DNA from: Alentia gelatinosa
Taxonomy: Eukaryota > Annelida > Polychaeta > Phyllodocida > Polynoidae
NCBI GenBank assembly: GCA_950022655.1
Contig: OX465583.1
Location: 70,009,152 to 70,073,151 of the forward strand
Direction of reading: 5' to 3'
DNA length: 64,000 nucleotides
Shown: one piece after another, positions 20,996 through 33,117 of the stretch
How the letters are laid out: the number at the start of each line of letters is the position of its first letter
Position numbering within the stretch: position 1 is the first letter of the stretch
The notes under the pieces: generated by a model
Database searches by the model: none
What the model saw: only the letters and a program-made list of their open reading frames with translations
What the model was told of the DNA's origin: nothing
Translations under genes and position numbers: made by a program

Positions 20996-22728
20996 GTGAC
21001 TATGGATGACGAACTTAAAGTTCTGGGTAAAGGTTTCCACGTAGTGCACCAAAATGTCTGCAGCATGAAAGGAAAAATTGATGTTGTAAAAATGCATGTT
21101 GAGCTATCACAGGCAGATATTTATACCATATCGGAATCATGGTTAACCCCTCAGTACCCTAACGAGTTACTTCATGTGCAAGGTTATATTAATATGAGAG
21201 CAGATAGAGAAACACTAAATGATAAAGGAGAGTTGAAAATAGGAGGACTATGTGTATATATAAATGAAAAACTTATAAACACGAGTAGTGATATAAAAAA
21301 ATATAACATAAGTAAAGACATAATTGAATGTATGTGGCTCAAACTGGAACCTAAAAACCAAAAAAAAGATCATTATCGGAGTGATTTACAGACCACCAGA
21401 AAAAAACCCTTTGAAAGCAGTTGAATATCTTACAGATACCTTGGAATCTTTAATTGGCCAATACAATGACCATAATATAATTATAATTGGTGATTTTAAT
21501 GTTAGCTACGGAGATTTAAACAACCCAGAGACAAAGACTCTAAAGCAAATTGAGGACAACTTAGGTCTAATACAACATATATCAGAACCCACCAGATACG
21601 AAAATATGATTGACCTAGCTTTCTCAAATCTAAGATACATAACAAATAGCGGAACATTACCATTTGCAATGGGGGACCATAGAGGTATATTCATAACCAA
21701 AAAGAAGCCAAAAGAAAAATACACAACTGAACAAGTAAAAGGTAGATCCTACAGAAACTACAACAAAGACAATTTTCAAGAAAAATTATTGAACTCAAAC
21801 TGGGAAAACTTTTATAGATGTAAAGATCCAAATGATGGATGGGATGAAATGTATAATATAATTAACCAGAACCTATCAAGTATGTGTCCATTAAAAAATC
21901 TTCAATATAAACATCAAGAAAACCCTTGGATTACTCAGGAAATAATAGAAATGATAGTTGAAAAGGATAGATCTTGGAAAGATTATCAGAAAAATAAAAA
22001 TAATGAAACACACCGTATCTACTGCACAGCTAGAAATGAATGCAAACAGAGTATTATCAATGCAAAACGAATGTATATACTGGGTAATGAAAATGAAGAT
22101 CACAAAATCTTCTGGAGAAAAATGCAGGAATTACTCCCAAATAAATGTGAGCAAAAGAATGTGCTAATCGAAGACGAAAACTCTAAAAAACGCATACCGG
22201 TTGCTGAAACATCAGACTACATCAATAATTTCTTTACAACAATTGGTGCAAAGTTAGCTGAAAAGTTTCCTGATGAGTGGAGAAACACTCTGGAAAATCA
22301 TGAAATTATTGCACCGGATCTCAAATTAAATGAAGAAGAGGTAATAGATCTCATAAAACAAATAAATAGACATAAATCCTCGGCAATAGAATATTTACCA
22401 AGCAAAATACTCAAAGATAGTTTTCTAGTACTTAGCAAGCAACTAACTCACCTGTACCATCTGAGCATACAAACCCAGATCTTCCCGGATGAATGGAAAA
22501 TAGGCAAAGTAACACCACTCCCAAAAAAGAAGAATAGCATGCATGTAGGTGACCTAAGACTAATATCCGAACTTCCATTACCAGGCAAAATCCTAGAAAA
22601 AATTATCCATAAATACCTACTAACCCACTTCACCCAAAATAAATTACTAACAGCTCATCAAGGCGGATTCCTCCCAGGTAAATCTACAATAAATACAATA
22701 GCAGAATTTACAGATCAGATCTTTTTAT
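20996..22728 (+). pseudogene. LINE endonuclease and N-terminal RT
   Basis: Endonuclease motifs: HQNVCSMKGKIDVVKMH, YTISESWLTPQ, IIIGVIYRPPEKNP, IIIIGDFNV (metal-binding Asp and Asn) and AMGDHRGIFI (catalytic His region). It nicks target DNA to prime reverse transcription. The frame breaks at the A8 run near 21360, then continues intact from 21370 into RT wording (EWKIGKVTPLPKK, GKILEKIIHKYLLTHF, HQGGFLPGKSTIN) until the insertion at 22729. Confidence 0.9.
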
Positions 22729-23612
22729 CCCTTTCAATACCGCTGCTGCATATATGCAGCACCACGCCAGTACCGCTGCTGCATTTATGCAGCACCATAG
22801 GAAAACCGCTGCTGCATAAATGCAGCACCATGGGAATACCGATGCTGCATAAATGCAGCATTTTGATATAAAAAAATTTGAGACATTATATTTCAGAAAA
22901 TAATGCATCGATTTAAAAAAAAATTTCACTGAATAAAGAAAACCATAATATCTATCATAATTAACATAATTTTTTAAGTATGGTCGCCATGGTGATATTT
23001 TTGTTCCATGTTATGAATAGCGGCGAGTTGAGGAAATGATGCCTTACACTTACTATATGACAGAGTGCACCAGGCACCACCTATCAGGCATATCACATTT
23101 ATATTATTTCTCCATAATATATTAATTCTACATACAAAACAACTTAACAGATGTTTTCTCCATATCTTCTTATTATAATTTATGTGAAAAAAACAATATG
23201 TCATCGCGATGAAAAAAAAGATACACATCTTTGTAGGTGCAGTGATATATTGGGCCTATGTACAGGCTTTAGTCAATGGGGCAAAAAAAGAGTCAAATTC
23301 TTCCTGCAATTGAAAATATTAATATAATTATCAAATATAGATCTATTTTATAATGAATGGTATGAAAATAAAGCCTGGAGTCTCTTTTTTTTCTATATCA
23401 TTCAATTCATCTGATTAATTCCCTAAGTTAACTAAATTTGCTAATTTGTGAAGCACCCCTCTGCACTTTGTGCCATTTTCTAAGGCTTGCAGAATAGGCC
23501 GGTATTTAAACGTCTTTACAGCGTGCGACGTGCGGTAGTGGTGGAAACGTTCGCCGCAGGGTGCGCGGTCGTTAACGCACTACGCGCTATTCTAGGTGCG
23601 GTAAGGAAAGGG
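22729..23612. mobile_element. piggyBac-like MITE inserted in the LINE RT
   Basis: Starts CCCTTTCAATACCGC and ends GCGGTAAGGAAAGGG, an inverted repeat of about 15 bp. It is followed by TTAA (23613-23616) and preceded by TTAT, a one-base-decayed copy. Removing the element and one TTAA restores a continuous RT frame, which proves the insertion. Near the left end are four 33-bp units (22739, 22772, 22805, 22838), each with a palindrome like TGCTGCATAAATGCAGCA. No transposase is present. Confidence 0.9.
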
Positions 23613-23616
23613 TTAA

Positions 23617-24699
23617 GCATGGATACCCAGAAAATAACGACAGCCATTTTTATTGATTATGCCAAAGCTTTTGACACAATAGATCACAATATCCTAATAA
23701 ACAAACTAAATATGTACGGACTACCTCGAAATATTATCTTCTGGCTGGAAAACTACCTCTCAAATAGGAAACAATATACTCTTACAAACAAGACTAAATC
23801 AAAATTGGCAAAAAGCTCATGGTGTTCCCCAAGGCTCAACTTTAGGACCATTACTTTTTTTAATATTTATAAATGATATAACTGACATCGTAGAAAATAG
23901 CGAAATAAAATTATATGCAGATGATGCCGTTATTTTCACGAGTCATGCACACGCCCTCACCGCAAATACTATATTACAGACAGATGTGGAAAACCTTGAA
24001 AAATGGTGCTTAAACAATAAAATGACAATAAATGTGGGTAAAACCAAACAAATGCACTTTGGAACTGCTCGAAAACTAAAGGACCTAATCACACCACCAA
24101 TCATTCTAAATGAGAAAATAGTGGAAGAAGTAGAAAACTTTAATTATCTCGGTGTCAAACTTGACAGGCAATTGAATTTTGATAAGCATATAAATAACCT
24201 AATTCAAAAAGCTAGCCATAAAACTTATATGTTATCCCAAATTAGGAAATATCTAACTACACATCAAGCCATACAAATATATAAAGCAAAGGTATTACCT
24301 ATGATGGAATATGGTGATATTCTTATCCAAAACTGCTCCAAATACCTACTAAATAAATTACAGAAGATACAAAATAGAGCCCTTAAAATATGTTTAAAAG
24401 TCCCCCCTCGTACGGAAACCTCTCGAATTCATAGAGAATGCAAGGTTAACTTACTAGAAGAAAGAAGACAAGCTCATGTATTAAATTTTGCCCACAATAG
24501 AATACAACTGGAAAGCTACACAGACCCCCAACCTCGAAACACTCGTTCTGGCGCTGCTCCATTGATGTTAGAAAATGCTTTTAATCTCGATTTATATAGG
24601 AGAAGTGTTCTATACAAAACTGGTACTGCCTGGAATAACCTTAACACAAATACAAGACTTATAACGACAAATGAGAAATTCAAGGCATACACAAAGTGA
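23617..24699 (+). pseudogene. LINE RT, C-terminal part
   Basis: RT motif A (IFIDYAKAFDTIDHNILI) is intact. A frameshift near 23817 breaks the PQG motif region. The frame then carries the catalytic YADD (about 23914-23925), then KTKQMHFG, NYLGVKLDRQLNFDKHI and the typical C-terminal tail (NTRSGAAPLM ... TGTAWNNL) to the stop at 24697. The enzyme is non-functional in this copy. Confidence 0.9.
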
Positions 24700-25063
24700 A
24701 ACCTCACTGCCCAACGTATAATATACTGAGTGCTGTAATCTCCCATATCCCAAATGCAGACTCCACCACATCATGTTTAACGTACCTTACTTTATGTAAC
24801 TATGAAATATGTGTAAATACCTTGTAGTATTAAGTATCGTTGTCTGTACTTTGCAGTGAATCGAAAGTGTATACTGATGTATTACCATATCTATTTATGA
24901 CACCTTGTATTGAATGTTCTTCTCTTTATATTAAAACCAACTCTTATATCAAAACCGAAAATGAAATATGGCCCTGGAGCCTACCGAAAATAGGGTGAAC
25001 TTCCATCCTAGTAGATCACTCCAGAATAAAGATAAATATTTAAAAAAAAAAAAAAAAAAAAAA

Positions 25064-25734
25064 ATCTATGGATAGTTTTCTATATCCCACTTGCACCCAG
25101 TTAACGTGCCATTTCTGCAACTGCCTAACATTCAAACATATCAAGGACCAGTGGGTCTTGAGGGATTTGGTCTTCAGTGATTGGTCATGGTCAGCTGGGC
25201 CACTGAGATCCTGGGGGCCGTTGAATAAACTACGAATGTCAAATAATTGTTTTAGAATTGCCTTGGGTTGTATAAAATAATAGTTATTTTCCCAGGCTTT
25301 CCTCCAGGTACAGTCGTCTGCTAGAATGGCCGTTACCTCTGTATCTACTCTGTCAAAGGACTATAACCCCGTGCCAGTGTACCCACCCTTGTTAGTCCCC
25401 AAACCACTAACTAATTGATATAGAAACCAAGAAATCATTATAAAGTGATGATTTTGAAGAAGAAAAAAAAAGAAGGAAATAACAAAATGGTAAATTGGCT
25501 ATGAAGTTAAGCCTAGATCTTTTGTACAAGCAGTACAGAAGATGTGGTAGAAGAATAACAAACCTTTCCCGCTTCTGGGTCAAGGCGGCCGCGGATTTAA
25601 CGCGACCAGGGCTAACGTAGTGTTCATGTCTGACTTCTGGGAGTGCTGCTAGGTGGCGCTACGACTCCCCGCCGGGGCTGTGGCTGTAAGCCCTGTGTGT
25701 ACCTGAACGCCCCCTATCTCTCACCGGCCGAACT
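25064..25734. other. Intergenic stretch, nothing recognised
   Basis: Lies between the LINE tail and the CAC-rich satellite. No credible coding sequence is visible. Confidence 0.35.
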
Positions 25735-27170
25735 ACCACCACCAACCCCACATCAACACCGCTACCACACCACCACACTACCGCCCCTACCGGACCGCCA
25801 ACGCCACACTACAACACCACCGCCACACTACAACACCACCGCCACACTACAACACCACCGCCACACTACAACACCACCGCCACACTACAACACCACCGCC
25901 ACACTACAACACCACCGCCACACTACAACACCACTACCAACACCACGACACCACTATCGCCACCACGACATCACCACCACACCCACACTGCTGCCACACT
26001 ACAACACCACCACCACACTACAACACCACCGCCACACTACAACACCACTGCCACACTACAACACCACCCCCCCACCATACGGCCACCGCCACGACTGCCG
26101 CCTCCCCTACCACACCACTGCAGCCCCCGCCAGACCACCATTACACCACCACACCACTGCCGCCACCGACACACCACCATCACACTACCTCACCACTGCC
26201 ACCACTGCCACACTACTGCCACCACTACGCCACTGCCGCCACTGCCACACCACCGCCACCACTACGCCACTGCCGCCACTGCCACACCACCATCACACCA
26301 CCACACCACCGCAACACTACCACCACCACACCACCGCTACACCACCACAACATCACCGCCGCTACCACCACACCACCACCGCCGCAACAGCACCACCATG
26401 CCACCACCACACCACCACCATGCCACTGCCCCAACAACACCACCACCACACAACCCCCATGGCACCACACCATCATCGCCACCGCACACACAACTGCCAC
26501 CACCACCGCAATCGCTGCCGCCAGCACACCACTGGCACACCACCACACCACTGCCACACCACCACACAACTGCCACTACACCACTACAACCACTGCCCGC
26601 CGCCCCCATTCCACCACCACCTCCACCACCCCTACGCCACACCACCACCACACCACTGCTACCACACCACTGCTGACACCGCCACCACCACACCACCACC
26701 ACACAACCGCCGCCACACCACTACCACCATCCCCGCCACCCCCACACCACCACCACACCACTGCTGCCACACCACTGCCGACACCGCCACCACCACACCA
26801 CCACACAACCGCCTCCACACCGCCACCACCATTCCCGCTGCCCCCCACACCACCACACCACTGCTACCATCCCCGCCGCCCCCACACCACCACCACACCA
26901 CTGCTGCCACACCACTGCCGACACCGCCACCACCACACCACCACACCACCACTACACAACCGCCTCCACACCGCCACCACCATTCCCGCTGCCCCCCACA
27001 CCACCACCACACCACTGCTACCATCCCCGCCGCCCCCACACCACCACCACACCACTGCCGACACCGCCACCACCACACCACCACCACACACCTGCCGCCA
27101 CACGGCTACCACCGCCGCCGCCCCGCGCCACACCACCACCACCTCCACCGCCCCTACGCCACCACGCCCC
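25735..27170 (+). repeat. CAC/CCG-rich minisatellite, 1.4 kb
   Basis: Built from CACCAC, CCGCCA and ACTGC variants. At 25803-25935 an 18-bp unit (CCACACTACAACACCACCG) is tandemly perfect. Larger blocks repeat at about 26690-26800, 26850-26960 and 26990-27080. The 552-codon open frame of almost only His, Thr and Pro is a product of this composition, as are the Gly/Val/Trp frames on the other strand. Confidence 0.9.
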
Positions 27171-27595
27171 CAACAGATACAGGAGGCAGTCCTTGGCGCC
27201 ACGCTGCGGCATCCACACACACCTCTCCCGCCCAGCCCGGCCACGAGGCTCTCTCCCCTACAGCGGACACAATACGATACACTTCGGGGATTACCACGTA
27301 AAGTGCACTGTCCGCTAAACCAAAGTTAGCCAGCCACACAACGGACAACGGAGTTTCCTAACGCCCCTCTTCACTGTGACCGCTGGGTGAGTTGTGTGGA
27401 AGCAATCAACTACTGGATCCCCCGCAGCCGGCAGGAGAACTGTCTGAGACAAAAGCCCAGAGGTATGTGGTGAGGAGGAGGAGGAGGAGGAGCGATGACA
27501 AGGTGCGTGAGCAGATCGCTCAGCTGCTCACTGGAGGAGTTGGTGGCGACCGGAGCAGCTCATACTGAGACCCGGGAGTGGATTGAATACGATCC

Positions 27596-28009
27596 CGGTC
27601 TCCCAACAGTACGTGGATATGTGGATTAAAGTCCATAGGTCGTGTGTGGCCTGCCAATACAACTTTAAACATGCGGGGATAATTGCGTGATTATAACCAA
27701 CGGATCATTTCCTAAAGCTAACGGATTATTTCCCAAAGCTATCTCTACTCTACACTCCCTACGCGTGGATAAACGGATTGTACTTCAATTCCATCATTTC
27801 CGGTCTCCTAATAGTACGTGGATATGTGGATGAAAGACCATGTCGTGTGTAGCCTGCCAGTGCAACTTTAAGTATACGTGGATAATTTCGTGATTATAAC
27901 CAATGGATTATTTCCAAAAGCTAACGGATTATTACCCAAAGCTAACTCTGCTCTACACTCCTTACCTTATGCGTGGATAAACAGATCGGACTTTAATTCC
28001 ATAATTTCC
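27596..28009 (+). repeat. 205-bp tandem duplication
   Basis: Two units start with CGGTCTCC at 27596 and 27801 and end ATTTCC. Shared landmarks in order: AGTACGTGGATATGTGGAT, TCGTGTGT, GTGATTATAACCAA and GCGTGGATAAAC. Divergence is modest. A (GAG)n run lies just upstream (27475-27493). Confidence 0.85.
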
Positions 28010-28339
28010 TGGGATGATTTCTTTTTATTTTCCATGAAACATCATTGCGGAATGCCTGTGTGAGCTTTACAGCTAGGTGGACAGGAATGAGCAGTGATGG
28101 AGTATATCTGTGAGGCCTCGAATGACCTTGGTTGGTCAGAGGTGAAGGTCAGGTCAGCGCGACTGTAAGCAACAAATGAGAGAGGCCCGGGGGTGGGGCA
28201 TGACTTATTCCGGCCGGTAAGTGGTCACGCAGGCCACCATAACTCTGGTACCAAGCCAAGATATTTACCCGAAGACTACCAGGAATAATAAGGGAATAAT
28301 AAGGCGTGTTCATAGTGTTTATATTAAGACCCGTCTCGA

Positions 28340-28915
28340 CGGAAAGGTCATCACACGGACATTATACCACGGAAAGGTCATCACAAGGACTTTATACCAC
28401 GGAAATGTCATCACAAGGACGATATACCACAGAAAGGTCATCACACAGACGTTATACCATGGAAAGGTCATCAAACAGACTTTATACCATGGAAAGGTCA
28501 TCACACAGATGTTATACCATGGAAAGGTCATCACAAGGATGTTATACCATGGAAAGGTCATCACATAGACATTAAACCATAGAACAGTCATCACACGGAT
28601 GTTATACCATGGAAAGGTCATCACATAGATGTTAAACCACAGAAAAGTCATCACACAGACTTTACACAACAGCAAGATTATTACATGGACATCATCCCAC
28701 GGAAAGGTCGTCACGCACATCACACCACGGAAGGGTCATCACACAGATATTACACCACAGAAAGGTCATCACATGGAAATTAATTCATGGAAAGATCATT
28801 ACACAGATGTTACATGAAGGAAAGGTCATCACATAGATGTTATATCATGGAAAGGTCATCTCAAAGATGTTAAATCATGGAAAAGTCATCACACAGACGT
28901 TACGCAAATGAAACA
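28340..28915 (+). repeat. 30-bp minisatellite, about 19 units
   Basis: The unit is GGAAAGGTCATCACACAGAC followed by a ten-base ACTTTATACC-like end, with strict 30-base spacing at the left and some length drift at the right. Long open frames on both strands arise because 30 is divisible by three. No gene is inferred. Confidence 0.92.
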
Positions 28916-29699
28916 CTAACAGGGCCATGGATTTATTTAAAACAAGGTAGCATTATGAAGCCACTGCTTCATACTCAACACAAAACAGTGACGGGTCACC
29001 AACCATCTTGAAGTCAATCGCTCCACTATAGGATTGTTTACAAGTCTATGCTATTGGTATGATGCTATCCTGCATTGACTACGGACCTAAGAAGTGTTTG
29101 TTTTCAAATTAAAAACGATACTGGCTGAACTATTACGAGTAGGATTAGCCTCAGGCGACGGTGACCACGATGTGAGTGTCATTGCGTTTTTAAATTTGGT
29201 CCTCAGAATTCAATGAAATCTTTTGCAGTTTTTATAGTTTATTGGTTTCTATTTTAACAGAAGACATCATATTATAAAGGATTAAACCCACCTAGGAACC
29301 AAGACCTATAAAAAAGGGTAAAACCTGTGTTTTTTCGCCAAGATCTTACTTCCTGATCATCTCGTAGGTCTGGCTTCCATAAAGACGGATCATTTCAGGT
29401 AGGTAACGAGAATGCAACAAGACCATGATAAGATTAATTCTTAAGTGATAGAGAAAAGCCTGTGACTACTTTATTGTACACACATGACTGTGGGTGGAGA
29501 CAGATGGGTGAGGGGCCTGAGACCTGCTGTGTGACTAATTACCGTCTTTATATACCGTACTGAAAGCAAGATGCTTGCGGAATGAAGTAGAATTAAAGTA
29601 GAACAAAACTCTGTTACCTCACCTGAAAGCCCGTTTCGATTATCCGACGAAAACAGTAAAGAGTTTTTTAGTTCCCCTAAAAAGCACTCAGAAAAACAC
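28916..29699. other. Intergenic stretch between minisatellites
   Basis: No coding sequence recognised. CCGACGAAAACAGTAAAGAG at about 29642 resembles the sequence just after the GPCR stop codon (about 37818), which may reflect a dispersed repeat. Confidence 0.3.
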
Positions 29700-30515
29700 C
29701 CAGTAAGGTACATGAATCTCAGCAGGACTTGTCTCAGACAAACACCCTGTGAGGTACATGAATTTCAGCAGGATTTGTCTCAGACGAACACCCTGTGAGG
29801 TACATGACTCTAATCAGGATTTGTCTCAGAAAACGCCCTGTGAGGTACATGAATCTCAGCAGGATTTGTCTCAGACAAACACCCTGTGAGGTATAGGAAT
29901 CTCAGCAGGATTTGTCTCAGAAAACGCCCTGTGAGGTACATGACTCTCAGCAGAATTAGTCTCAGACAAACACCCTGTGAGGTACATGAATCTCAGAGGG
30001 ATTTGTCTCAGATGAACACCCTATGAGGTACATAAATCCCACCGTGTGAATCCCACTTTACAGGGTATAGAATCTCAGCAGGATTTGTCTCAGACAAACA
30101 CCCTGTATGGTACATGAATCCCATCATGTGAATCCCACTTTACAGGATATAGAATCTCAGCAGGATTTGTCTCAGACAAACACCCTGTAAAGTACATAAA
30201 TCCCACCGTGTGAATCCCTCTTTACAGGGTACAGAATCTCAGCAGGATTTGTCTCAGGAAAACACCTGTAAGGTACATGAATCCCACCGTGTGAATCCCA
30301 CTTTACAGGGAACAGAATCTCAGCATGACTTGTCTCAGACAAACACCCTGTGAGGTACATGAATATCAGCAGGATTTGTCTCAGACAAACACTCTGTGAG
30401 GTACATGAATCTAAGCAGGATTTGTCTCAGACAAACACTCTGTGAGGTACATGAATCTCAGCAGGACTTGTCTCAGACAAACACCCGGTGAGGTACATGA
30501 ATCCCACCTTGTGAA
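29700..30515 (+). repeat. 46-bp minisatellite with variant units
   Basis: The unit begins GTCTCAGACAAACACCCTGT and continues with GAGGTACATGAATCTCAGCA, spaced 46 bases (for example 29731 and 29777). Between about 30030 and 30310 the array alternates with a longer variant containing CCCACCGTGTGAATCCCACT and TTTACAGGG. Confidence 0.92.
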
Positions 30516-31059
30516 TCATACTTCAGCGGGACACGCCAGACAGTCTCAGAATGATTGATTTTGTATCGTATTTAAGTTAAGCTGGGTTGAGAATCAGATA
30601 ACTGTTATATAATCTCAATAGCCGTAAGCACAATTAGACAGACTATCGCTTCTCGCCCCAGACTGTGTAGAGGAATGTGGTTTGCATCGATTATGATACA
30701 GATGCCAAGCTTGTCTCGTTTTTCTGGTTGTTTGTTGTATATTGCCTATCACTCTGCATCAGTCTAGTCTCACCACCCTACGACCGACGTGGCGAAGTAT
30801 GCATGGAAGGACAGACATTATATCACACGGCTGCTTCCGTAAAGCACCGCCAGAGGGGGCGTCTGCCGCTGTGCAGGCCGGGAGGAGACTTAGAAAGTAG
30901 CTTCTAATTTAGGAACGGTGCATGGAGAACAGTTTCTGGGCTTGTGTCATTACTGGGGCTATATAGAAGGCCCTGAGAGGGTGTTACACCGACCTGATCA
31001 ACATCCTCGCGGCTCCTGCACCCCTTCCACGGCATGCATCTGCGTCGCCTGAGGGTACA

Positions 31060-31300
31060 CGGTGAATTTGCTACCGTGTAAGTTTGGTACTGGTGAATAT
31101 CGATACTGCTGCAAGTTTGGTACTGGTGAATTTGATATTGTGTAAGTTCTGTACTGGCGAATTCGGTACTGTGCATCTTCGGTACCGGTGAATTTGATAC
31201 TTCTGCAAGTTTGGTACCGGTGAATTGGATACCATGCCAGTTTGGTACTGGTGAATTGGATATCATGCCAGTTTGGTACTGGTGAATTTGATACCATGTT
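31060..31300 (+). repeat. About 31-33-bp minisatellite (TTTGGTACTGGTGAAT)
   Basis: Seven or so units share AGTTTGGTACTGGTGAATTT. Related motifs (GGTACCGAATTCAC) recur singly at about 32085, 32115, 32600 and 32630. Confidence 0.85.
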
Positions 31301-31375
31301 GGGTTGGGGATCCGTTAGGGGTTAGAGCAAGGGTTAGGCCTGTGGCTGACCGGGACCATGGTTGGCCGGCCGGCC

Positions 31376-32046
31376 GGTGTGCTGCGATAGTTTATTGCCC
31401 TGTGATAAACCGTTATTATCGCCCACTCAATACATGCATACGTCTTGACACATTCTTCCGTTCAGCTACCACGGACTATTGGATGTATTGCTATATGGGG
31501 AGCCAAAGTGAACCCACTGAAACCACAGATACCCGTTCACAAAACACCATTTCAGGATATAGGCACTCAGTACTTTGACTCCAGATTATATGTGCCATTC
31601 TCCCATCTTTTAGATCCATATATTTGATGAACTTACCTACTGTCATCGTAGCTTCAAGACAGAGTTATTCAGAAACGATAGTAGTAAACTACATTTCAAA
31701 AGTAACAAACGAGACCAAAAACAAAATTCTAGTCTCAAACCCCCATAAGTTTAACACTAAGCCCTGTTCTTACTGGCCACCGGAAATGGTGTTTTGTAAA
31801 CAGGTATCTGTGGTTTCAGCGGGTTCACTTTGGCTCTCTATAAATGTTATTTTAATGTAAATTAATGAACAGAATAATATTTCACCATGAGAATTACATG
31901 TCGTGATATGTCGTGATATGCTTAATTTCGGCAGATTTTTCACTCTCCAATCGTGGACTTCAACACTGCACATGCTCGCGCATGCGCACCAGATACTAGT
32001 GGGCGATAATAACAGTTAATCACAGGGTAACAAGCTAGCACACTAC
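31376..32046. mobile_element. Foldback TIR element with outer and inner inverted repeats
   Basis: Outer arms of about 50 bp pair CCCTGTGATAAACCGTTATT (from 31399) with the complement of the segment ending at 32028. Inner arms of about 54 bp pair AGCCAAAGTGAACCCACTGA (from 31502) with the complement of the segment ending at about 31836. The two inverted pairs nest with the same axis. No coding sequence is visible. Confidence 0.8.
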
Positions 32047-32636
32047 ACTGGGACCGCGGTCGGGGCACCGAGCGGTACTGAATTCACCGTCTTCATGGAC
32101 CGAAACGCTGGCGGTACCGAATTCACTGGTGTTCCGCCGGAGTCCCCACTCCTACTCCCCGGCGCTCAGGTGAGTCCAACACCGGCTCACGGGCGCTCGG
32201 CGGCCGCCTCTTTCATTGAGCTGCTCAGCGGAGTTTCCCCCACACCACGCCGCCGCCGCCGCTGCCGCCGCAAAAGAAAACAAAATTGTGTAAATGAAAG
32301 CAAATACCTAAAGTGAATTCGTTGACCAAGATGACAATTACAATTTAATAGTAATCAATAATATCTCACTCATTTTAGCTTACTTTTATTGATTATGATA
32401 TTATACCTACATTTTCTGAAGATTTCATGTTTATTTATTGATTACTTGCCTGTCTAAAAGAATTTCATAGATTTAAGAGAAATGATACCTTGAGGCAATT
32501 TTAGGCCCAGGGTAGCCCGCACGACCGGCCATATAGTCCGGTAGACCTGGCCGACCTGACCGCAACATAGGCGGCGGGGCCGGGAACGTAGCGTTAGCGA
32601 ATTCCCCGGTACCGAACCCGTAGTGGTAGCGAATTC
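32047..32636. other. Intergenic stretch, nothing recognised
   Basis: A 73-codon open frame at 32095-32316 ends in an Arg-rich run from a CGC repeat; nothing supports it as a gene. Confidence 0.3.
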
Positions 32637-32892
32637 ACCTGCACCGAACTCGTAGACCGCCGCCCATCGCCCACCGCCCGCCGCCCGCCACCCGCCACCT
32701 GCCGCCCACCGCCCGCCATCTGCTGCCGGCCGCCTGCCTTCCTCCGCCCTCCACCCTTCGCCCTCCGCCTGCCTTCCTCCGCCCTCCGCCTGCCTGCCTC
32801 CGCCCATCGCCCTCCGCCCTCCGCCCTCCGCCTGCCTCCCTCCTCCCGCCGCCCGCCGCCCGCCGCCCGCCGCCCGCCGCCCGCCGCTCACC
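32637..32892 (+). repeat. (CCGCCCG)n-type GC-rich simple repeat
   Basis: About 250 bases of CCGCCC, CCTCCG and CTGCC variants. Open frames rich in Gly, Arg and Ala on the other strand are composition artefacts. Confidence 0.9.
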
Positions 32893-33117
32893 TGGGTAAA
32901 GTCCTGATTCACTTATCTCCACGTAAAGTAGAGGCGACCGGGACGGCTGGGGGGACTGACAACATTCTGAGAAGCCCCACCAACGCGCGCAAGTCCCATC
33001 TCCTTTTTATTTCGCGCTGTGTGATCAATTCGCTCGGAGATGCCTGCGAGTTGTTGGCCTTTGGCTGTGGACACGGGCTGAGGGTGTCAGTGTCATTGAC
33101 ACTAAATACACCATATT

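Larger units (their letters stand above)
20996..25063 (+). mobile_element. LINE, plus strand, near full-length, split by a MITE
   Basis: An AP-type endonuclease, then RT, then a poly(A) tail at 25040-25063. A TTAA-flanked element of about 880 bp interrupts the RT at 22729-23612. There are frameshifts at an A8 run (21360-21367) and near 23817. The superfamily is probably CR1/Jockey. Unlike the other LINE fragments in the window it keeps its 5' coding part. Confidence 0.92.

Noticed and set aside
26225..27348. Gly/Val/Trp-rich open frames on the minus strand
   Set aside because: Complement of the CAC-rich satellite; no start context or domain.
28219..28815. Repetitive proteins on both strands of the 30-bp array
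   Set aside because: The unit length is a multiple of three without stops, so both strands stay open by arithmetic.
28340..30515. CRISPR-like regular repeats
   Set aside because: Units are contiguous tandem repeats with no unique spacers, in an animal genome.
30904..31297. Repeat protein with PVPNW-like units on the minus strand
   Set aside because: Translation of the 31-33-bp minisatellite; no conserved start and no stable period in the protein frame.
32095..32316. 73-codon open frame with an Arg-rich end
   Set aside because: The tail is a CGC repeat and nothing else supports a gene.
32454..32922. Gly/Arg/Ala-rich frames on the minus strand
   Set aside because: Translation of the CCGCCC simple repeat.
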